Shown here one piece after another: positions 7,283 to 14,734 of a DNA stretch of 64,000 nucleotides; within the stretch, counting starts at the first letter, position 1; each line of letters opens with the position of its first letter. Location of the stretch: positions 62,001 to 126,000 of IMG/VR virus record IMGVR_UViG_3300040856_003274; one strand, written 5' to 3'. This stretch comes from a virus. Position numbers and translations under genes: made by a program. The notes below the pieces were generated by a model. It made no database searches. It had not been told where the DNA came from and saw only the letters and a list, made by a program, of their open reading frames with translations.

Positions 7283-7882
7283 TTAAGCGAACCGCCAGCT
7301 CAACAGGTTGTCGATGACCTCCTCAAGAAACTCCTCCCTCCCGTTGTCGTAGTCCTTGTAATAAGCGTGCTCCCAAAGGTCTATCGTGAGGATAGGTTTG
7401 TGACCTCTCATCATAGGTGTGTTCTGATTGAGCGTTGAGTAGACCCTCAGCTCTCCCTCTTGAGTCTCCGCGAGCCACACCCACCCTGAACCGAAGTGGC
7501 TTGTGCCTTTCTTTAGCAGCTCTCTGCGGAGCTCCGCGTACCCTCCGAAGGTTTGCCTGACTTTATTTTGGAAGGTGCGGGGAGTCTCTTCGTAGGGAAG
7601 GGGAGTAGGTGAGAGGCAGAGCCAATAAAAGGAGTGGTTCCATGCTCCGCCACCGAAGTCAATCACGGACTGCTTAATCTCTTGAGGCAACCATTTAGGG
7701 TTAGAGATTAGCTCATACAGAGAGCCCACACTTTTAAGCAGACCTGGACAGTCTTCGAGGGTTTTGTTGAGTTTGTCGATGTATCCCTTTTGGTGCGACA
7801 GGTGATGGAGCCTCATCGCCTCTTCAGAGATAAACGGCTCTAGAGCGCCGTAAGAATAGGGTAGCGGTTGTAATGTTAGCAT
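7283..7882 (-). CDS. sodA: Superoxide dismutase, Fe/Mn family, Mn-type active site
   Basis: The enzyme converts superoxide to hydrogen peroxide and oxygen. The 199-residue form starts at ATG 7882 (MLTLQPLPYSYGALEPFIS) with AGAGGA 9-10 bp upstream; the longer frame to 8035 runs into the divergent phoH gene. Metal ligands are H26, H83, D168 and H172 (the last two in DLWEHAYYKDY), and the gateway Tyr34 is kept. Gly79 at the Gly77 position of E. coli MnSOD and Gln153 in NQNTP at the Gln146 position match the Mn-type second shell rather than the Fe-type, although WNHSFYW looks Fe-like. No signal peptide, so cytoplasmic. Full length. Mn or cambialistic use is inferred. Confidence 0.93.
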   Translation of the reverse strand: MLTLQPLPYSYGALEPFISEEAMRLHHLSHQKGYIDKLNKTLEDCPGLLKSVGSLYELISNPKWLPQEIKQSVIDFGGGAWNHSFYWLCLSPTPLPYEETPRTFQNKVRQTFGGYAELRRELLKKGTSHFGSGWVWLAETQEGELRVYSTLNQNTPMMRGHKPILTIDLWEHAYYKDYDNGREEFLEEVIDNLLSWRFA

Positions 7883-7976
7883 GGTGAGTCCTCTTTCGGT
7901 TAGGTTTAGGTTAGCATAATCTCTCTTTACCTGAGAGAGGTTGTGTAGACGGCTTATCAAGGAGAGAAGGTAGCCC

Positions 7977-9314
7977 ATGCAAACCATAGTAATAGACACT
8001 TCGGTGTTCATCCACGATCCAAACGCGGTAGACAACTATCAAGGCCACAGGGTCGCTGTCCCCATCTACGTCATTATGGAGCTTGATGACTTAAAAGACG
8101 CTAAGAAAGGTGAGGTGTCACAGCTTGCTCGTAAAGCCTCTAACAAGATCCTAATGTACCTCAACGAGGACTCGTTCGACGGTGAGCTAGAGGTCATCGG
8201 TTTAACGGAAGCTGATTTAGGTGTGGACACGCTCGACAAGTCTTTTATGGACACCAACCGTAAGATGGACACTCTCATCTTACAGAGTGCGATTGGTCAA
8301 AAGCGAGCTGGACATGAAGTGCTGCTACTAACCAAGGATATTAATCTTAGGATACTCGCGCTCTCTGAGGGCTTGCAGGCTGAAGATTACGACATCGACC
8401 ATGTGTCTATGAACGAGATATGGAGAGGCTCTCAAAAGATTAACACTGACCAGCTTTCTTCTGACGCTTTCGCTGACGTGGTGGAGTCTTATTGGAAGGG
8501 CGCGGTTAACCTAGACACAGTTAGAGAGCACCTCAGAGCTGACCCTATCCAAAACGAGTTTATCGTCTTTGATGAGGGCGGTAAAACTCACTTGTTTAGG
8601 CACGACAAGGGCAAGTGCGTACCTATCGACAAGAAGGAGACGCATTGTAATCTTAAGGCGCGTAATCTTGAGCAGACAATGGCGCTTAATCTGCTAGGAC
8701 GTAGCGACATCGAGCTCTGCTGTATCATCGGCAAAGCGGGGACGGGCAAGACGATACTTGCTTTGGGCTCAGCCCTAGCTCAGCTCGGCAACGGCGCGGG
8801 TTATTACGACCGTATAATCTTAACCAAGCCCGTTGTAGATGTGGGGCGCGGTATCGGTTTTCTTCCAGGGGGCATCGGTGAGAAGATGGAGCCTTGGATG
8901 CAGAGCTTCTTCGACAACCTCGACCAGCTCCTCCCTCCTACAGGGTCTGATAAAGAGAAGGGGGCGCATAAGGCTGAGAGCACATGGCTACCACTCCTTG
9001 AGAGCGGTGTGATTGAGATACAGCCTATCAACACAATTCGAGGGCGCTCTCTGAGTAGGTCATTCATGATCATTGACGAGGCGCAGAACCTCACTAAGCA
9101 TGAGGTCAAGTCTATCATTACGAGAGCCGCAGAAGGCACTAAGGTAATCTTAATGGGTGATCCCTACCAAGTAGACAACCCTTACCTTGACAAAAACAAT
9201 AACGGGCTCGTCTATGTCGTGGAGCGCATGAAAGGTCAGGACTGCTTCGGCGCTACGATGCTCAAGCGGTCTGAGAGATCAAGACTGTCAGACCTCGCGG
9301 CTGATCTCCTCTAA
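7977..9314 (+). CDS. phoH: PIN-PhoH ATPase/ribonuclease (PhoH-like)
   Basis: The 445-residue protein joins an N-terminal PIN nuclease domain (IVIDTSVFIHDP with D7, then VPIYVIMELDDL) to a C-terminal PhoH-type P-loop ATPase. Walker A is GKAGTGKT at 252-259 and Walker B is MIIDEAQN with D367-E368; LMGDPYQVDNPYLD is the usual PhoH sensor region. PIN-PhoH proteins are described as ATP-dependent RNA unwinding and cleaving enzymes, and phoH is common in large phages. The start has AAGG just upstream. It is divergent from sodA with 94 bp between them, so the two may share control. No phosphate-starvation box is recognised. Confidence 0.92.
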   Translation: MQTIVIDTSVFIHDPNAVDNYQGHRVAVPIYVIMELDDLKDAKKGEVSQLARKASNKILMYLNEDSFDGELEVIGLTEADLGVDTLDKSFMDTNRKMDTLILQSAIGQKRAGHEVLLLTKDINLRILALSEGLQAEDYDIDHVSMNEIWRGSQKINTDQLSSDAFADVVESYWKGAVNLDTVREHLRADPIQNEFIVFDEGGKTHLFRHDKGKCVPIDKKETHCNLKARNLEQTMALNLLGRSDIELCCIIGKAGTGKTILALGSALAQLGNGAGYYDRIILTKPVVDVGRGIGFLPGGIGEKMEPWMQSFFDNLDQLLPPTGSDKEKGAHKAESTWLPLLESGVIEIQPINTIRGRSLSRSFMIIDEAQNLTKHEVKSIITRAAEGTKVILMGDPYQVDNPYLDKNNNGLVYVVERMKGQDCFGATMLKRSERSRLSDLAADLL

Positions 9315-9320
9315 AAAAAA

Positions 9321-9349
9321 TGGCTACGTCAGGGCTTTCTTAGTGTATA
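9321..9349 (+). promoter_or_regulatory. Putative promoter (TGGCTA-n17-TGTATA)
   Basis: TGGCTA (9321-9326), 17 bp, TGTATA (9344-9349). The same spacing and near-identical boxes occur at 29975-30003 and, with AGGCTT, at 5746-5774. It lies just after phoH and would serve the small genes from 9383. Confidence 0.4.
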
Positions 9350-9372
9350 AAAAGCAAACCTAATACACTAAG
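9339..9372. promoter_or_regulatory. 10-bp perfect inverted repeat before a ribosome site
   Basis: CTTAGTGTAT (9339-9348) and ATACACTAAG (9363-9372), 14 bp apart, directly followed by the GGGAGG ribosome site of the gene at 9383. It could be an operator over the promoter, or an RNA hairpin touching the Shine-Dalgarno. A related TAGTGTA/TACACTA pair precedes the gene at 30064. Confidence 0.55.
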
Positions 9373-9382
9373 GGAGGTCGTT

Positions 9383-9457
9383 TTGATCCCAGCTCTTATC
9401 GCAGGCTTCCTTGAGGTCGCCTTGATCCTCTACATTGTGGAGGTGTACCGCAGATGA
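9383..9457 (+). CDS. 24-residue TTG-start membrane peptide
   Basis: GGGAGG lies 5 bp before a TTG codon, and the frame reads MIPALIAGFLEVALILYIVEVYRR, one hydrophobic helix with a basic end. Its TGA overlaps the next ATG (ATGA at 9454-9457), the coupling style used throughout the window. A single-pass membrane peptide is likely. The start codon is non-ATG, so the call rests on the ribosome site, hydrophobicity and overlap. Confidence 0.5.
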   Translation: MIPALIAGFLEVALILYIVEVYRR

Positions 9458-9684
9458 CTAGCTATGATGAGCGAGAGCGCCAAGCTCTCAGTAGAGGCTA
9501 CTACTCTCTCAAAGAGGGTGAGTCCACCTCTGTAAAACCTACTAAGGTTGTTGCCTACATGGTGACTGAGGAGGACGCGGAGACGTTCTCAGTAGGGGAC
9601 GTTTTCACCGCCCGAAATGGGCAGTGGTACATCAAAATCGCCACCAACGATTACCGCCCTTGGGTGTGGGTATCTAACTCTTAA
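9454..9684 (+). CDS. Unknown 76-residue protein
   Basis: It starts at an ATGA overlap with the 24-residue membrane peptide. The sequence (MTSYDERERQALSRGYY...VGDVFTARNGQWYIKIATNDYRPWVWVSNS) looks like a small beta domain with a Trp-rich end. No family is recognised. It belongs to the run of five short plus-strand genes from 9383 to 10766. Confidence 0.6.
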   Translation: MTSYDERERQALSRGYYSLKEGESTSVKPTKVVAYMVTEEDAETFSVGDVFTARNGQWYIKIATNDYRPWVWVSNS

Positions 9685-9700
9685 AAAAGTGAGATAAGAA

Positions 9701-9856
9701 ATGTCTGTACTGTATAAAAACTGGACTGTCCACAACCTGATCGCTCACCCTTTGAGCGAGATCATTTGGCTCATCACCTTTGGCAAGGGTGAGAAGCTCT
9801 CTAACTATGTTCACGACGTAACCCTGCCCGCTAACCATGAGAACGGAAGAGGCTAA
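9701..9856 (+). CDS. Small conserved phage protein (YKNWTVHNLIAHPLSE family)
   Basis: This 51-residue ORF begins MSVLYKNWTVHNLIAHPLSEI and ends near HDVTLPANHENGRG. The pattern K-N-W-x-V-H-N-L-x-A-H-P-L followed by an H-D-x-T-L-P tail is one I associate with a small hypothetical protein of many tailed phages; its function is unknown. The central ISOLEUCINE/TRP-rich stretch (EIIWLITFG) may be a membrane-touching helix. It ends 5 bp before the next gene. Confidence 0.7.
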   Translation: MSVLYKNWTVHNLIAHPLSEIIWLITFGKGEKLSNYVHDVTLPANHENGRG

Positions 9857-9861
9857 TCAGC

Positions 9862-10329
9862 ATGAAGATTAACGACCTAAAACAAGGCTTCGCTCAGCGC
9901 GTAAAGTCACACATTAATAATCTAGATGACCTGCTCTCTGATGCTTCAGTGAAAGGCGACCATCGCGAGGTCGCGAGACTGTTTCATGAGAGCGTCGTTG
10001 CAGAGAACCTTCTAGAGTGTCTAGAGGGGGAAGACTTGAACAAAGACCATGTGAAGGTCATCGTCTATCCCTCTGACGCTAAGTCTACACCCTCTGTCCG
10101 TAAGGTGAAGACAAGACATGAGATTGGCCTCATTGTGGGAGGTAGCTTAGAGCTTGCCAAGTTTAACGCGAACAGCTTCAGCGTCATCATCAACGGAGAC
10201 GCTAAGAAATCTGTAAAGTTGAAAGGATTAGGTTTGTCCTATACCGCTCACCCCAACCCCTACTTGCCCCCCTATCGAGGCACTGTCGTGATGGTGTCTA
10301 ACGATTGGGAGAAACTACCTTTAAAATGA
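9862..10329 (+). CDS. Unknown 155-residue protein
   Basis: The start is close behind the 51-residue gene. The N-terminal 55 residues (MKINDLKQGFAQRVKSHINNLDDLLSDAS...AENLLECLE) are helical and look like a small coiled coil. The rest alternates beta-like stretches (KVIVYPSDAK, FSVIINGDAKK, RGTVVMVSNDWEKL). The stop overlaps the next ATG (ATGA). No family is recognised. Confidence 0.6.
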   Translation: MKINDLKQGFAQRVKSHINNLDDLLSDASVKGDHREVARLFHESVVAENLLECLEGEDLNKDHVKVIVYPSDAKSTPSVRKVKTRHEIGLIVGGSLELAKFNANSFSVIINGDAKKSVKLKGLGLSYTAHPNPYLPPYRGTVVMVSNDWEKLPLK

Positions 10330-10766
10330 GCCTCTCTCAAGGTGAACGTAATCTCGTTCACCTAGCGTTACAAGGAGGGATACCTTCTTTTAACATCGAG
10401 CTCCCCGAAGACGTGACTTTTTGGCACTACGCTAGCTCTCTTGAAGTGCGTCGTCACGGTGAGCGGGTGCTCACGGTACGTGATTTTGATGAAGCGCACT
10501 TGATGCTAATCTTACAAGGTAGAGCATGGAAGGATGCTACGCTCGGAGTTTTAGACCTCGCACAAATCTTCGCCCAAGGCTTCTCCCTCTCTCTGAAGAG
10601 AACAGCAGAAGGGACTGCCCTTGGAGTCTCAGCTCCTCCTCCATTAAAAGGCACTGCTCCCCCTTTGAAGAAGAGCGTCCTCTTGTCTCATGTAGAGAGT
10701 GAGGGCTACTCTCTCCTTGTACGTAAGCGAACCCTCGCGAGTCTCCTCACCCGCACCTGCCAATAA
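10326..10766 (+). CDS. Unknown 146-residue protein
   Basis: I use ATG 10326 (MSLSQGERNLVHLALQGG), which overlaps the previous stop as ATGA, rather than the ATG at 10305. The protein has a helical N-terminus, a central beta-like part and a proline-rich linker (SAPPPLKGTAPPLKK) before a basic C-terminus. Function unknown. It is convergent with the VWA gene across a terminator. Confidence 0.55.
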   Translation: MSLSQGERNLVHLALQGGIPSFNIELPEDVTFWHYASSLEVRRHGERVLTVRDFDEAHLMLILQGRAWKDATLGVLDLAQIFAQGFSLSLKRTAEGTALGVSAPPPLKGTAPPLKKSVLLSHVESEGYSLLVRKRTLASLLTRTCQ

Positions 10767-10795
10767 GAAAAGCCCGGGCGCTCGCCTGTAATATT

Positions 10796-10858
10796 ACTCC
10801 CGACAGAAAACCCCCTCACCGCCCAACCCGTCTAGGACAGGTGGGAGGTGAGGGGGTC
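10796..10858 (-). terminator. Hairpin terminator with TGTCGGGAGT, serving the VWA gene
   Basis: Read on the minus strand, a CCCCCTCACC-type stem (10811-10856) is followed by TTTTC and TGTCGGGAGT (10805-10796). It lies 50 bp after the VWA stop and before the convergent gene ending at 10766. Same module as at 4028-4085. Confidence 0.75.
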
Positions 10859-10909
10859 ATCAAACCAAGAGCAGGTTGTCGTCGTCAGCGCGTCAGCGCG
10901 TCTCAAGTC

Positions 10910-13006
10910 TCAGAGACGCGACTTGATCAGTGCGATGAGCACCTTAGCAAAACCCTCAAAGGGCAACGCGAGGCTGTCATCACCGAAGAGGTTCTGAAGT
11001 GTCGAGAGGGCGATGCCTGAGCCTAAGCCGACACCTACCACAATAACACCCTTTTCCCTCGCCCTTCTGACCATATAGCGCGTGGGTGCTTGGTGGTCAC
11101 CGTTTGCGGCTCCATCTGTTAGCACCAACAACACTTTGTGTGTCGCGTCTTGGGCGTAGAGCCCATTATTCGCTTCACCGTATAGTGCATAGTAGATGCC
11201 ATCAGCCGTGGGAGTGCCACCGTTCGCATACACCTCAGAGCAACGGCGCTTTGAGGTGAGGTCCCATTTTTCACTGAACCGCTTGTGGTAGCGGATAGTG
11301 GCCTCACAACGGCGCGTGTAATGATCACGCGTGCCGTAAAATGATCCACACATGAACGCGAGAGCCTCAGTACGCGCACCTATTGCGCTGAACGCATCCA
11401 TCAGTGCATACAGTCCTGAAGCGGTTGGCGAGGTGTGACCATCCATACTAGATGAACCGTCCACAACCACGCTAAGCGCGATGTTTGGCTTGATGATGTC
11501 AACGTCTTTTCGCATAGGGCGCGTAGGAACGACACCTTGGCTAAGCTCAACCTTCGACGGTACGAGTCTCCGGGTCGATAACTTCCCGCGCTTCGTACCA
11601 TGCCTAGTCTCACGGCGGAAGCCGAGAAACAATCGGTTGAGCTCCCGCTTCGCTGACCCGCTCTCTGCGCTCGCACGCTGAGATACTTGACACTGAATAA
11701 AAGTGGGCGCGACGTGCGCGTCACGCACGTCATCATCCTCATACGAGAAAGGTTGATATTGCTCCTCGTCAGCTTTCAACTCCGCTTGAGCTTCGTTGAT
11801 TTTTGAGTCAACAACATCTGTCCAATCAGGCTGAGAGATGTCCCAATCGTCCTCAAAGGGGCGAGGTTGTGGGTCATCAGACCCTCCCCCTATCCCCCCT
11901 TCAGAGTCAGAGTCACTGTCAGAGTCAGAGTCACTGTCAGAGTCACTGTCAGAGTCACCCTTTGAGTCACTGTCAGAGTCAGAGTCACTGTCAGAGTCAC
12001 TGTCAGAGTCACTGTCAGAGTCACCCTTTGAGTCACCCTTTGAGTCACCCTTTGAGTCACCCTTTGAGTCACCCTTTGTTGAGTCATCGTCGCTAGGTTG
12101 TGGATCACCTCCGCCTTGTTGATCAGACTCTTCACCTCCACCGCCACCACCTCCACCGCCACCCGTAGGAGGCTTAGGGGGGGGAGTCAGCGCGAGGTCA
12201 CGAGCGAGATCAAGCGCGATAATCCAAGGCATCCACTGATCACGCTCAGTCTTACCTCCGAGTGCATGGCAACGCGCCACGTACTCGTCAAGTTTAGGCC
12301 AAGCGTGTACCAACGGGTGATACTCAGTCAGCGCCTTAACTTGCTTAGGTGTCTGATAACCGAACCCTTTGTCTCTGATGAGGAAAAAGATGCTCTGCAC
12401 AAAAGCAGTGCGGTCATTCTCAGTCTCGATCTTCTGATAATGGGAAGACCGAGCGGTCGTTTCCATATCATACAATGAGTCTGCGAGCGCCTCAAGAGTG
12501 AGTCGCGCCCCTGGGAAGGTGGCGCATCCGAACCGCTCGATCCTAATGTCCTCGATGATGTTAGTCATCGACTGTAGCTGACTCTCAAGGCCAACATAGT
12601 TAAAGCCTTTCATCTTAGCCTCTGTCTCAGCTACGACCCAATCGGGTACGGAGCCGAGAGCAGAGAGCAGACTATGAAGCGCCTCATGTGTCGCTCCTCC
12701 GCGTAGGTAGAGCTCCACCTGAGCATTAACCTCTTCAGGAGTCGAAGCGATTGTCACCATCGGTGACACAGAGCCAATGCGACTATCCGCGTAGAGCTTA
12801 GCATCGGTAACCGACGCTTTGCGTGTGCAGATCGCATGAGTGAAAAATCGCATTGTCCAAGCATTCCTGTTGGAGTAGGACGAACCTTGACTCCTGATGG
12901 TCGGTGTGATCGCGTCTGAGTTATGCAAAATACTGATCAGGGTCTGTCGATGCGCTTGGCGCACAACAAACCCGCTTTTGGTTTTGTTTCGAGTTATCGC
13001 TTTCAT
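10910..13006 (-). CDS. VWA-domain protein, CobT-like, with HExxH segment and Asp-Ser linker
   Basis: I take ATG 13006 (MKAITRNKTKSGF), with AAGGG upstream, giving 698 residues. The frame above it to 13183 crosses the 25-bp element and reads as non-coding. Residues 107-111 read HEALH in GATHEALHSLLSAL, a zincin-like helix seen in VWA proteins of this type. A Gly run (about 278-290) and an Asp-Ser/Lys-Gly-Asp-Ser repeat (about 309-372) form an acidic linker like that of cobaltochelatase CobT. The VWA domain has a full MIDAS: DGSSSM (D516), GGTPTADG and LVLTDGAAN. It diverges from an AAA gene as expected for a MoxR/CobS-VWA/CobT pair. The role in phages is unknown; protein remodelling is likely. 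Confidence 0.85.
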   Translation of the reverse strand: MKAITRNKTKSGFVVRQAHRQTLISILHNSDAITPTIRSQGSSYSNRNAWTMRFFTHAICTRKASVTDAKLYADSRIGSVSPMVTIASTPEEVNAQVELYLRGGATHEALHSLLSALGSVPDWVVAETEAKMKGFNYVGLESQLQSMTNIIEDIRIERFGCATFPGARLTLEALADSLYDMETTARSSHYQKIETENDRTAFVQSIFFLIRDKGFGYQTPKQVKALTEYHPLVHAWPKLDEYVARCHALGGKTERDQWMPWIIALDLARDLALTPPPKPPTGGGGGGGGGGEESDQQGGGDPQPSDDDSTKGDSKGDSKGDSKGDSKGDSDSDSDSDSDSDSDSDSDSKGDSDSDSDSDSDSDSDSDSEGGIGGGSDDPQPRPFEDDWDISQPDWTDVVDSKINEAQAELKADEEQYQPFSYEDDDVRDAHVAPTFIQCQVSQRASAESGSAKRELNRLFLGFRRETRHGTKRGKLSTRRLVPSKVELSQGVVPTRPMRKDVDIIKPNIALSVVVDGSSSMDGHTSPTASGLYALMDAFSAIGARTEALAFMCGSFYGTRDHYTRRCEATIRYHKRFSEKWDLTSKRRCSEVYANGGTPTADGIYYALYGEANNGLYAQDATHKVLLVLTDGAANGDHQAPTRYMVRRAREKGVIVVGVGLGSGIALSTLQNLFGDDSLALPFEGFAKVLIALIKSRL
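11895..12080 (-). repeat. In-frame microsatellite coding the Asp-Ser linker
   Basis: Repeated TCAGAG/TCACTG hexamers and CCCTTTGAGTCA 12-mers (plus-strand reading) encode (Ser-Asp)n and (Lys-Gly-Asp-Ser)n blocks. All units are multiples of 3 bp, so copy-number changes keep the reading frame. The linker length probably varies between strains. Confidence 0.9.
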
Positions 13007-13080
13007 GCGGATATCCCTTTGGTCAAAAGGCTCAGAGAGCCTGTTAAAACATGGGGAGCGAGCGCCCCCCTTACCTACAC

Positions 13081-13105
13081 TACGGATTACTTTTTTCCCC
13101 CGACA
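13081..13105 (-). promoter_or_regulatory. 25-bp conserved element, copy 2
   Basis: Reverse complement of TGTCGGGGGA...ATCCGTA, pointing at the VWA gene 75 bp downstream. It is followed (minus strand) by a GGGGGGCGCTCGCTCCCC hairpin. Confidence 0.65.
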
Positions 13106-13169
13106 TTTGACTCTATAAGGTCGCCTGCGCCTAGCGTTATACGCGGGCGCTTGCGCCCGTGTAGGGACG

Positions 13170-13208
13170 TATAGAATTGGCAATGGGATTTGGTGTCTGA
13201 ATTCTATA
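13170..13208. promoter_or_regulatory. TATAGAATT-N21-AATTCTATA inverted repeat
   Basis: Two perfect 9-bp arms (13170-13178, 13200-13208) with a 21-bp spacer. The identical arms and identical spacer length recur at 32543-32581, also between divergent elements. The spacer sequences are unrelated, so spacing is what is conserved. Probable dimer-bound operator or overlapping divergent promoters. Confidence 0.6.
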
Positions 13209-13354
13209 CGTGGTGGGAGGGGTCGGGCTCGCGTGTGTGGGTGTAATGTGCGGGTAATGTTACGCGCTATGCGAGCTCGCGAGCTCGCGCTACCTTAGGC
13301 GCTGGCTCGCGAGTCTGTATGCGAGCCCGTAATGTTACACCTACACACGGCTAA

Positions 13355-13379
13355 TGTCGGGGGAAAAAAGTAATCCGTA
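13355..13379 (+). promoter_or_regulatory. 25-bp conserved element, copy 3
   Basis: Identical 25-mer facing the AAA gene, 188 bp upstream of its start and 81 bp before copy 4. The AAA gene may thus have tandem promoters. Confidence 0.6.
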
Positions 13380-13460
13380 ATGTTAGTAAAGGGAGCGGGT
13401 AGCTGACCTACCGCTAACAAGGCGTTTGTGCTAGTCTTAGGGCTAACATTAGCGTTACGT

Positions 13461-13485
13461 TGTCGGGGGAAAAAAGTAATCCGTA
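13461..13485 (+). promoter_or_regulatory. 25-bp conserved element, copy 4
   Basis: Identical 25-mer, 82 bp upstream of the AAA start. Followed by GGGAG-gcactacg-CTTCCC and GCTCTCT-CAG-AGAGAGC hairpins in the leader. Confidence 0.65.
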
Positions 13486-13567
13486 ACCTTATCAGATGGG
13501 AGGCACTACGCTTCCCTTGTTTCACTGTGCTCTCTCAGAGAGAGCCCTTAAACTTTAAGGAGTATAC

Positions 13568-14617
13568 ATGAGTAAGCATGTATGTCCGTTCTGTAACTCT
13601 CGCGTCAACACTACCCGCAACTGTTGCGATAGCATGAAAGCTGTCCGTGACAGCATGGTTGAAGGAATCAAGAGAGCGCCTCTTCAAGAGGCGCTTTTTG
13701 GCGTTCCTTTGAGCGTCAACCAAACGGCCTACTCCCAAGAGGAGTTGCTCCCGTTCGATCCGCACTTTCAGCTTCCCCGTCAAGGGACACCCGCGTGGAC
13801 TTCTATGCGGAGGGTCGTAAAGGCTTGGGAGTCTAACAAGCCCTTCGTCGTAACGGGAGGCATGGGGCGCAGTAAAGACGCGATCCTCGGATTGCTCAGT
13901 AACCTCACCAATAGGCCGTGTCTTCTCATTAGCTGTGCTCGCTCAACCGATATTGAGGGATTCCTCTATACTCTCGGCTTCAACGCAGAGGGTACTAGCT
14001 ACTCTTATGGGGCTTTATGGAAGGCCCTCACAGAGGGGCATCCCCGAACGGGGGAGCCAATGGTGATCGTCTTAACAGATTTCGACAGGATGAGCCCTGA
14101 TCAGCTCGAAAGGTTTCGCATGATCCTTGATACGACCGCAGGGCGCATTAATGCTCCCGATGGTCGCATCGTGCCTATCAAGCCAGGTACTCTCATTTGC
14201 GCTACCGCTAACTCGGTTGGTAGTGGCGCGGAAGGGTATGTTTGCGAGGTCATTGATGAGTCTATGAAAGACCGCTTTGCGCGGTTCATCGAGGCTGAAG
14301 CGATGGACTCCACAGACAGGGCGCGTATATGCTGTGAGCGTTACTCAGCGCCCACAGAGTGGGTTGAGCCTATCGCAAACTGTCTCAGTGCTCTTGAGTC
14401 TAGTATAGCTCAAGAGGCGCTAGAGTCATTCAATGACTTCAGCTTCCGCGCAACCTCAGCATGGGTCGAGAGCGCTATGCAGGAGCTTGAGCTAGGGAGT
14501 GGGCAACCGCTCCGTGACGCGCTTTTCGATGTCCTCGACAAGCGCGAGCCCGAAGTGAAGCAAAAGATCGAAAACTTATTCGATCCTCACCTCCCTCGCG
14601 ATCCCGCAGGGAGCTGA
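13568..14617 (+). CDS. AAA ATPase-like protein of the MoxR/CobS type with degenerate P-loop
   Basis: The 349-residue protein starts with a Cys-rich segment (CPFCNSRVNTTRNCC, C6, C9, C19, C20) that may bind zinc. The AAA core is recognisable: PFVVTGGMGRSKD (97-104), VIVLTDFDRMS (166-176), LICATANSVGSG and MKDRFARFIEAE, laid out as in CobS/MoxR proteins. The P-loop is GGMGRSKD instead of GxxGxGK[ST] and Walker B is TDFD instead of DEID, so ATP hydrolysis may be weak or absent. It diverges from the VWA/CobT-like gene and shares its control elements and terminator type, so the two probably act together. The stop lies in a TGAGACGCTGAC repeat. Confidence 0.75.
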   Translation: MSKHVCPFCNSRVNTTRNCCDSMKAVRDSMVEGIKRAPLQEALFGVPLSVNQTAYSQEELLPFDPHFQLPRQGTPAWTSMRRVVKAWESNKPFVVTGGMGRSKDAILGLLSNLTNRPCLLISCARSTDIEGFLYTLGFNAEGTSYSYGALWKALTEGHPRTGEPMVIVLTDFDRMSPDQLERFRMILDTTAGRINAPDGRIVPIKPGTLICATANSVGSGAEGYVCEVIDESMKDRFARFIEAEAMDSTDRARICCERYSAPTEWVEPIANCLSALESSIAQEALESFNDFSFRATSAWVESAMQELELGSGQPLRDALFDVLDKREPEVKQKIENLFDPHLPRDPAGS

Positions 14618-14664
14618 GACGCTGACTGAGACGCTGACTGAGACGCTGACTGAGACGCTGAGAT
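14614..14664 (+). repeat. 12-bp tandem repeat (TGAGACGCTGAC) overlapping the AAA stop codon
   Basis: About four copies; the TGA stop of the AAA gene is the first TGA of the array. Similar TGAGAC and CGCTGAC repeats overlap or follow the stops of the VWA gene (10880-10912, minus) and the gene ending at 3961. Confidence 0.8.
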
Positions 14665-14679
14665 TACAGAACGGTTGAG

Positions 14680-14729
14680 AGCCCCCCTTCCTGCGCTTGC
14701 GTAGGTCGGGGGGCTTCTCTGTCGGGAGT
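14680..14729 (+). terminator. Hairpin terminator followed by TGTCGGGAGT
   Basis: AGCCCCCC (14680-14687) pairs with GGGGGGCT (14708-14715), then TCTC and TGTCGGGAGT (14720-14729). It would end the AAA transcript. Same module as at 4028 and 10796. Confidence 0.75.
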
Positions 14730-14734
14730 AATCC

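Larger units (their letters stand above)
13007..13567. promoter_or_regulatory. Divergent control region between the VWA and AAA genes
   Basis: This 561-bp region has no credible gene. It holds one 25-bp element facing left (13081-13105) and two facing right (13355-13379, 13461-13485), a 39-bp inverted repeat at 13170-13208, and a palindromic GCG-rich stretch (GCGAGCTCGCGAGCTCGC near 13270). Leader hairpins lie on both sides: AGGCTC-TCT-GAGCCT before VWA, and GCTCTCT-CAG-AGAGAGC before AAA. Confidence 0.7.

Noticed and set aside
7883-8035. N-terminal extension of SOD to 8035
   Set aside because: It overlaps the divergent phoH start, adds no known domain and lacks a ribosome site; ATG 7882 aligns with known SODs.
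11803-12162. Several frames opposite or out of phase with the Asp-Ser linker
   Set aside because: They are low-complexity shadows of the microsatellite in the VWA gene.
13007-13183. N-terminal extension of the VWA gene to 13183
   Set aside because: It runs through the 25-bp element and reads as Arg/Pro-rich nonsense; ATG 13006 has a ribosome site.
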